DNA of 54,235 nt from contig JACPQL010000001.1 in NCBI GenBank assembly GCA_016190445.1, positions 1 through 54,235 of the forward strand. Reading direction: 5' to 3'. A model generated the notes under the pieces. It did not search any database and was not told the DNA's origin. It saw nothing but the letters and a program-made list of their open reading frames with translations. A program made the position numbers and the translations under genes. The DNA is from Chloroflexota bacterium. Its GTDB lineage: Bacteria > Chloroflexota > Dehalococcoidia > Lucifugimonadales > JACPQL01. Positions 50,362 to 54,235 of the stretch are shown piece by piece (position 1 is the stretch's first letter; the number at the start of each line of letters is the position of its first letter).

Positions 50362-52806
50362 ATGGATATTGAGCAGCACCGAGTGCCCGTTGACAGGCTG
50401 ACCAGCCGGTGCCAGCCAGAAGAGATGGGGTTCCGGTCCACGGAGGAGGTGGAGCCACTGGAGGGGACTGTGGGCCAGGAGCGGGCAGTCCGCGCCCTAG
50501 ATTTTGGGCTCGGGATCCGCACCGCTGGATACAACGTTTTCGTGGCTGGTTTTCCTGGCACGGGGCGCAACACCACGTTGGCGGCCTATCTAAGGCGCGT
50601 CGCGGCGTCCCTGCCTGTGCCGGACGACTGGTGCTACGTGCACAACTTTGCCGAGCCCTCGCGCCCCATGGCCTTGAGGCTGCCCGCGGGCACGGGATGC
50701 AGGCTAGCCGCTGATATGGAGGAGCTTGTAGCTCTGTGCAAGCGGGACATCCCTGCTTGCTTCGAAGAGTCGGAGTACCAGCGCCGGTTGGAATCGGTGA
50801 TGCATGACATACAGGAGCAGCGCAACAGGCTCTCTCAGGAGATGGAGGAGGAGGCCAAGCGGCGCGGCGTGGCTCTGAACTTCACTCGCATGGGCGTGAT
50901 GACCGTGCCCCTGAAGCCAGATGGTTCCCCCATGGGGCGGGAGGAGTTTGAAGGGCTTCCTCCTGAGGAGCGGGAGCGCCTGATGAAGGCGGGCGAAGAG
51001 TTGCAGTCCTACATTGCCACGAAGGGGGCTGAGGTGCGGCGCCTGGAGAAGGATGCCACCCAGAGGCGTGCCGAGGTGGACCGGGAGGTGGCACGCCTGG
51101 CCACCGAACCAACCTTTACCGACCTGCGGATAAAATACCAGGACCTCCCCGGACTCCTGGAATACCTGAACCAGGTCCAGAGCGACATGGTGTCGCGCGT
51201 GGAAATCTTTCGCACCCATGACCAGCAAGGTGAGCAGCCCCCGGTGCCGGAGGAGGAGTTCCTCCGGTACAAGGTGAACGTGATGGTGGACAACTGCAAC
51301 GCCACCAGCGCCCCGGTGGTGTTCGAACACAGCCCTACCTACTATAACGTCTTCGGGCGCGTGGACTACCGGGTGCGCATGGGGACTCCCGTGACCGACC
51401 TCACCATGATCCGGCCGGGCTCCATCCACCGGTCCAACGGAGGCTTCCTGGTGGTGCAGGCCAGGGATGCCCTCTCCAGCCCCCTGGTGTGGGACACCCT
51501 GAAGCGGGCCCTTCGAAGCCGCGAGGCCCGCATTGAGAACCTGGGAGAGCAGTGGAGCGCCATACCCACCTTTACCTTGAGCCCTGAGCCTATTCCCCTG
51601 GAAACCAAGATAATCATGGTCGGCAACCCGCTCCTCTACCGGATGCTCCAGCTCTATGAGGAGGACTTCAGGAAGTTTTTCAGGGTGAAGGCTGACTTCG
51701 ACGTGGTCATGGAGCGCACGCCGGAGAACATCCGCAGGTATGCCGCCTTTGTGGTGAACCGCGTGCGCGAGGAGGGGCTGCGCCACTTTGACCAGAAGGC
51801 GGTGGCCAGGCTGGTGGAGTACTCCTCCCGCCTGGTGGAGCACCAGAACAAGCTCACCGCCCGTTTTGCCGACATCGCCGACCTCATCACCGAGGCCAAC
51901 TACTGGGCCGACCGGGAGGACGTAAGCCACCTGGTTGAGGGAAGGCATGTGGAGCAGGCTATTCACGAGAAGGTCTATCGCTCCAACTTGCCGGAGGAGC
52001 ATATCCAGGAGTACATCCGGGATGGCACCATCCACATCCAGACCGAGGGCTCCACAGTGGGCCAGGTGAACGGCATCTCGGTGCTGGACCTGGGGGACTA
52101 CACCTTTGGCAAGCCAACCCGCATCACCGCCCGCACCGCAGTGGGGCGTGGGGAGGTGGCCAACATCGAGTATGAGACCCGCATGGCGGGCCGCATCCAT
52201 AACAAGGGGTTCATGACGCTGGTGGGCTTCCTCATGGGCAGGTTCGGTCGCGATAGGGTCCTCCCTCTGAGGGCCAGCATCGGCCTCGAGCAGACCTACG
52301 ACGAGATAGAGGGCGACAGCGCCTCCTCGGCAGAACTCTATGCACTCCTCTCCAGCGTGGCCGATGCCCCCCTCCGCCAGGACCTGGCGGTGACGGGCTC
52401 GGTGAACCAACACGGCGAGATCCAGCCCGTGGGGGGCGTGACCAGGAAGGTCGAGGGCTTCTTTGATGTATGTAAAGCAAAGGGCTTTACCGGCACCCAG
52501 GGGGTCATCATCCCCAAAGACAACGTGGCTAACCTGGTGCTCAGGTCAGACGTGGTGCAGGCGGCTCAGGAGGGCAGGTTCCACGTGTACGCCGTCAGCA
52601 CCATAGACGAGGGCATGGAGGTTCTCACCGATATGCCCGCCGGAACGCTCAAACCCGACGGCACCTACCCCGAGGGCACCCTGAACGCCACAATAGAGGC
52701 ACGGCTGCGCCGCATGGGGGAGCAACTGCGGGAGCAGGGACAGTCAACCGACGGCGCCAGGAACAGGCGACGCCGCGCCAGCCACAACGACGAGGCCGCC
52801 ACCTAG
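50362..52806 (+). CDS. Lon-related AAA+ protease (YcbZ/LonH-like)
   Basis: 814 residues. The N-terminal part has VGQERAVRALDFGLGIRTAGYNVFVAGFPGTGRNTTLAAYL (about 38-78), a modified Walker A with Arg in place of Lys. A long coiled-coil insertion (about 130-260) follows. A second nucleotide-binding region contains GGFLVVQARDALSSPLVWDTLKRALRS (about 364-390). The C-terminal S16 peptidase domain (about 560-790) has the catalytic dyad Ser in EGDSASSAELYALL (about 650-663) and Lys in GGVTRKVEGFFDVC (about 690-703). This is the YcbZ/LonH group of Lon-like proteins. It likely degrades selected proteins; ATPase function may differ from canonical Lon because of the Walker A change. DUF1786 follows 2 nt later. 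Confidence 0.93.
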   Translation: MDIEQHRVPVDRLTSRCQPEEMGFRSTEEVEPLEGTVGQERAVRALDFGLGIRTAGYNVFVAGFPGTGRNTTLAAYLRRVAASLPVPDDWCYVHNFAEPSRPMALRLPAGTGCRLAADMEELVALCKRDIPACFEESEYQRRLESVMHDIQEQRNRLSQEMEEEAKRRGVALNFTRMGVMTVPLKPDGSPMGREEFEGLPPEERERLMKAGEELQSYIATKGAEVRRLEKDATQRRAEVDREVARLATEPTFTDLRIKYQDLPGLLEYLNQVQSDMVSRVEIFRTHDQQGEQPPVPEEEFLRYKVNVMVDNCNATSAPVVFEHSPTYYNVFGRVDYRVRMGTPVTDLTMIRPGSIHRSNGGFLVVQARDALSSPLVWDTLKRALRSREARIENLGEQWSAIPTFTLSPEPIPLETKIIMVGNPLLYRMLQLYEEDFRKFFRVKADFDVVMERTPENIRRYAAFVVNRVREEGLRHFDQKAVARLVEYSSRLVEHQNKLTARFADIADLITEANYWADREDVSHLVEGRHVEQAIHEKVYRSNLPEEHIQEYIRDGTIHIQTEGSTVGQVNGISVLDLGDYTFGKPTRITARTAVGRGEVANIEYETRMAGRIHNKGFMTLVGFLMGRFGRDRVLPLRASIGLEQTYDEIEGDSASSAELYALLSSVADAPLRQDLAVTGSVNQHGEIQPVGGVTRKVEGFFDVCKAKGFTGTQGVIIPKDNVANLVLRSDVVQAAQEGRFHVYAVSTIDEGMEVLTDMPAGTLKPDGTYPEGTLNATIEARLRRMGEQLREQGQSTDGARNRRRRASHNDEAAT

Positions 52807-52808
52807 CC

Positions 52809-53903
52809 ATGCGCCTCCTGGCCATAGACGTGGGCAGCGGCACCCAGGACATCCTTCTCCTGGACACTTCGAGGCCGGTGGAGAACAGCCCCAAGATGGT
52901 CATGCCCTCGCCCACGGTGGTGATGGCCGCCAGGATTCGGGAGGCTACCCGCCGGGGACAGGATGTGCTCCTCACGGGGAGCCTCATGGGAGGTGGGCCC
53001 TGCGCCTGGGCCGCCGAGGCCCATCTGAAGGCGGGGTACCGGGTGTTCGCCACCCCAGCGGCGGCGCGTACCTTCAACGACGACCTGGCCGAGGTGGAGC
53101 GTATGGGGGTGAAGGTGGTCTCGGAGGAAGAGGCCCGTTCGCTCCACTCCTGCCGGGCCATAGTCATGAAAGACCTGGACATGGAGGCCATTGGTCGCGC
53201 CTTCCAGGTCATGGGCGTGCCTTGCGAGCCGGACGGCCTGGCCGTTGCCGCCCTGGACCACGGGGAGGCACCCCCTGGCTACAGCGACCGCCTTTTCCGG
53301 TTTGACCATTTCCGCCGTGTGCTGGCGCGGCGCTCCGACCTCTATGCCTTCGCTCTCCTTCCTGAGGAGCTTCCCGCATACCTGACACGCCTGAAGGCTG
53401 TGGGCCAGGCCGCCGGAGAAGGGAGGCCGCTGCTCCTGCTGGACACGGGGGTGGCGGCGGCCCTCGGCGCCCTGGAGGACCCCATGGTGGGAAGGCGCCG
53501 CAATGCTCTACTGGTGAATGTGGGGAACATGCACACTCTGGCGATGCACGTTGCCAGGGGCAAGGTGCTGGCCTTTGCGGAGCACCACACGGGGTTCATG
53601 GGCCAGCCGAAGCTGGACGACCTCCTCTCCCGCTTTATGGCGGGCTCGGTCTCCCACCAGGAGGTCTTCGACGACCAGGGGCACGGCGTGCTGTACCTGG
53701 ACCGGGACGTCGCGCGGGGGAGGCCCTTCCTCTCAGTCACGGGGCCGCAGCGCCAGCTCATGGCGCGCTCCTCCCTCAGGCCGTACTTCGCGGCCCCCCA
53801 CGGCGACATGATGCTGGCAGGCTGTTTTGGCCTGGCCCGCGCCTTCGCCCGCCGCTTTCCCCAGTGGCGCGAGGAGATAGAGACGGCCCTTTTCTCAGGG
53901 TAG
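52809..53903 (+). CDS. DUF1786-domain protein
   Basis: 364 residues of the DUF1786 family, sometimes annotated as pyruvate-formate-lyase-activating-enzyme-related but with no radical SAM cysteines. The start LLAIDVGSGTQDILLLD resembles an actin/hexokinase-type (ASKHA) phosphate-binding loop. Others: LLTGSLMGGGPCAWAAEAHLKAGYRVFATPAAARTFNDDL (about 55-94), LLDTGVAAALGALEDPMV (about 210-227), NVGNMHTLAMHVARGKVLAFAEHHTGFM. Function unknown; an ATP-binding sugar/metabolite kinase-like fold is possible. It is coupled to the Lon-like gene by 2-nt spacing. Confidence 0.88.
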   Translation: MRLLAIDVGSGTQDILLLDTSRPVENSPKMVMPSPTVVMAARIREATRRGQDVLLTGSLMGGGPCAWAAEAHLKAGYRVFATPAAARTFNDDLAEVERMGVKVVSEEEARSLHSCRAIVMKDLDMEAIGRAFQVMGVPCEPDGLAVAALDHGEAPPGYSDRLFRFDHFRRVLARRSDLYAFALLPEELPAYLTRLKAVGQAAGEGRPLLLLDTGVAAALGALEDPMVGRRRNALLVNVGNMHTLAMHVARGKVLAFAEHHTGFMGQPKLDDLLSRFMAGSVSHQEVFDDQGHGVLYLDRDVARGRPFLSVTGPQRQLMARSSLRPYFAAPHGDMMLAGCFGLARAFARRFPQWREEIETALFSG

Positions 53904-53987
53904 CCTCACGGGTGAACCTCCCCTCAGGGCCGTTTGGTTCTCGTGTCTTGGGCCGTCAGGAAACGCGCAACGTGCTTCCCCCTGTCA

Positions 53988-54101
53988 CTCTGAGGAGTCC
54001 CGATGCAATCGGGACGACGAAGAGTCTGGGGTGGGGTACGCTAGCCTCTGGTTGAAGCCACCAACCCCAGATGCTTCGTTCGCCTGCGGGGGGACTCAGA
54101 G
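53988..54101. repeat. Palindromic MITE/REP-like element
   Basis: An about 114-bp imperfect palindrome. The outer arms CTCTGAGGAGTCCC (53988-54001) and GGGGGACTCAGAG (54089-54101) are inverted. GTCCCGATGCAATCGGGAC (53997-54015) is a perfect 8-bp hairpin. Inner arms CGACGAAGAGTCTGGGGT and its inverted counterpart ACCCCAGATGCTTCGTTCG pair across the centre. Related sequence occurs around 26425-26444. Confidence 0.75.
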
Positions 54102-54189
54102 CCTGTGATTTTTTGATGTGGTCGGAGAGCAATTGTCCCAACGGTAGGAATGGGTACAATAGCTTCAAGTATTTCTTCTGGGAGGCAAC

Positions 54190-54235
54190 ATGAGCCAGCA
54201 ATCCACCTTCCCTGGTATACCCGAGCCCGTCGAGC
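54190..54235 (+). CDS. 5' end of an unidentified gene, cut by the window edge
   Basis: GGGAGG followed 5-6 nt later by ATG 54190 and 15 codons (MSQQSTFPGIPEPVE) without a stop. Too short to identify. A good ribosome binding site supports it being real. Confidence 0.6.
   Translation, partial: MSQQSTFPGIPEPVE

Noticed and set aside
50704-52413. 569-codon minus-strand open frame opposite the Lon-like gene
   Set aside because: Antisense shadow of GC-rich coding DNA; His/Gln/Leu-rich, no motif.
1-54235. CRISPR array, rRNA genes, prophage, transposase
   Set aside because: No regularly spaced 20-40 bp repeat units with spacers, no rRNA-like stretch, no phage structural genes, no transposase or integrase recognised.

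Overview
The window is about 54 kb of GC-rich bacterial chromosome with dense genes, short operons, frequent GTG/TTG starts and many 4-nt start/stop overlaps. Gene content (PdxS/PdxT vitamin B6 synthesis, an Ycf45-like R3H ATPase, tig-clpP-clpX, a bifunctional aldolase/SDR, DUF5666 lipoprotein, repeat-laden intergenic DNA of the kind common in Dehalococcoidia assemblies) suggests an uncultivated Chloroflexota, probably Dehalococcoidia-like. This is an inference, because no rRNA is present. There is no CRISPR array, complete prophage or transposase.

Layout: (1) 1-1.9 kb: a small membrane protein, decayed tRNA-like DNA, and a very small SelW/Rdx-family gene interrupted by an in-frame TGA in a CxxU motif. 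(2) 1.9-5.8 kb: xseA, an ADP-ribosylglycohydrolase, xseB, a PHP phosphoesterase and a PurN-like formyltransferase, closely packed. (3) 5.8-8.6 kb: a more A+T-rich AccI-like restriction-modification pair bounded by imperfect direct repeats. (4) 8.8-15.2 kb, minus strand: an LLM flavin oxidoreductase, clpX, clpP, trigger factor, aspS. (5) 15.4-19 kb: an M16 peptidase, a 3-hydroxyisobutyrate-dehydrogenase-like enzyme and a frameshifted TauE/SafE exporter. (6) 19.2-19.9 kb: a tandem tRNA-Ala array with one intact gene and three abnormal copies, plus a GIY-YIG gene wedged between copies. (7) 19.9-26.2 kb, minus strand: a radical SAM protein with a repeated C-terminal tail, HtrA, Ca2+/H+ antiporter, a Cys-containing unknown, MFS. 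(8) 26.9-30.4 kb: a repeat-built DUF5666 lipoprotein and CorA. (9) 30.6-35.2 kb, minus strand: pdxS-pdxT-GNAT-R3H ATPase-tmk. (10) 35.5-45 kb, plus strand: potassium uptake (TrkH, three RCK proteins, UspA), pheA, then DUF763-MoxR-like ATPase-VWA. (11) 45.1-54.2 kb: RAM-domain protein, a DUF169 gene with an in-frame TGA, aldolase/SDR, a secretion-type ATPase, tRNA-Pro(GGG), Lon-like protease, DUF1786, repeats, and the start of one more gene.

The most striking signal is recoding. Two separate genes carry an internal TGA exactly where the family has a redox or conserved cysteine, and both open frames continue past it with clear family homology. The SelW-like gene also has a hairpin that fits the bacterial SECIS pattern. 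The DUF169 case would be a selenoprotein family I do not know to be described. The selenocysteine machinery (selA/B/C/D) is not in this window, so its presence elsewhere in the genome is a prediction.

The second unusual element is the 107-bp tandem tRNA-Ala array. Three of its copies have an 8-nt GGG-containing anticodon loop inside a perfect palindrome, and two of them lack the 3' acceptor strand.
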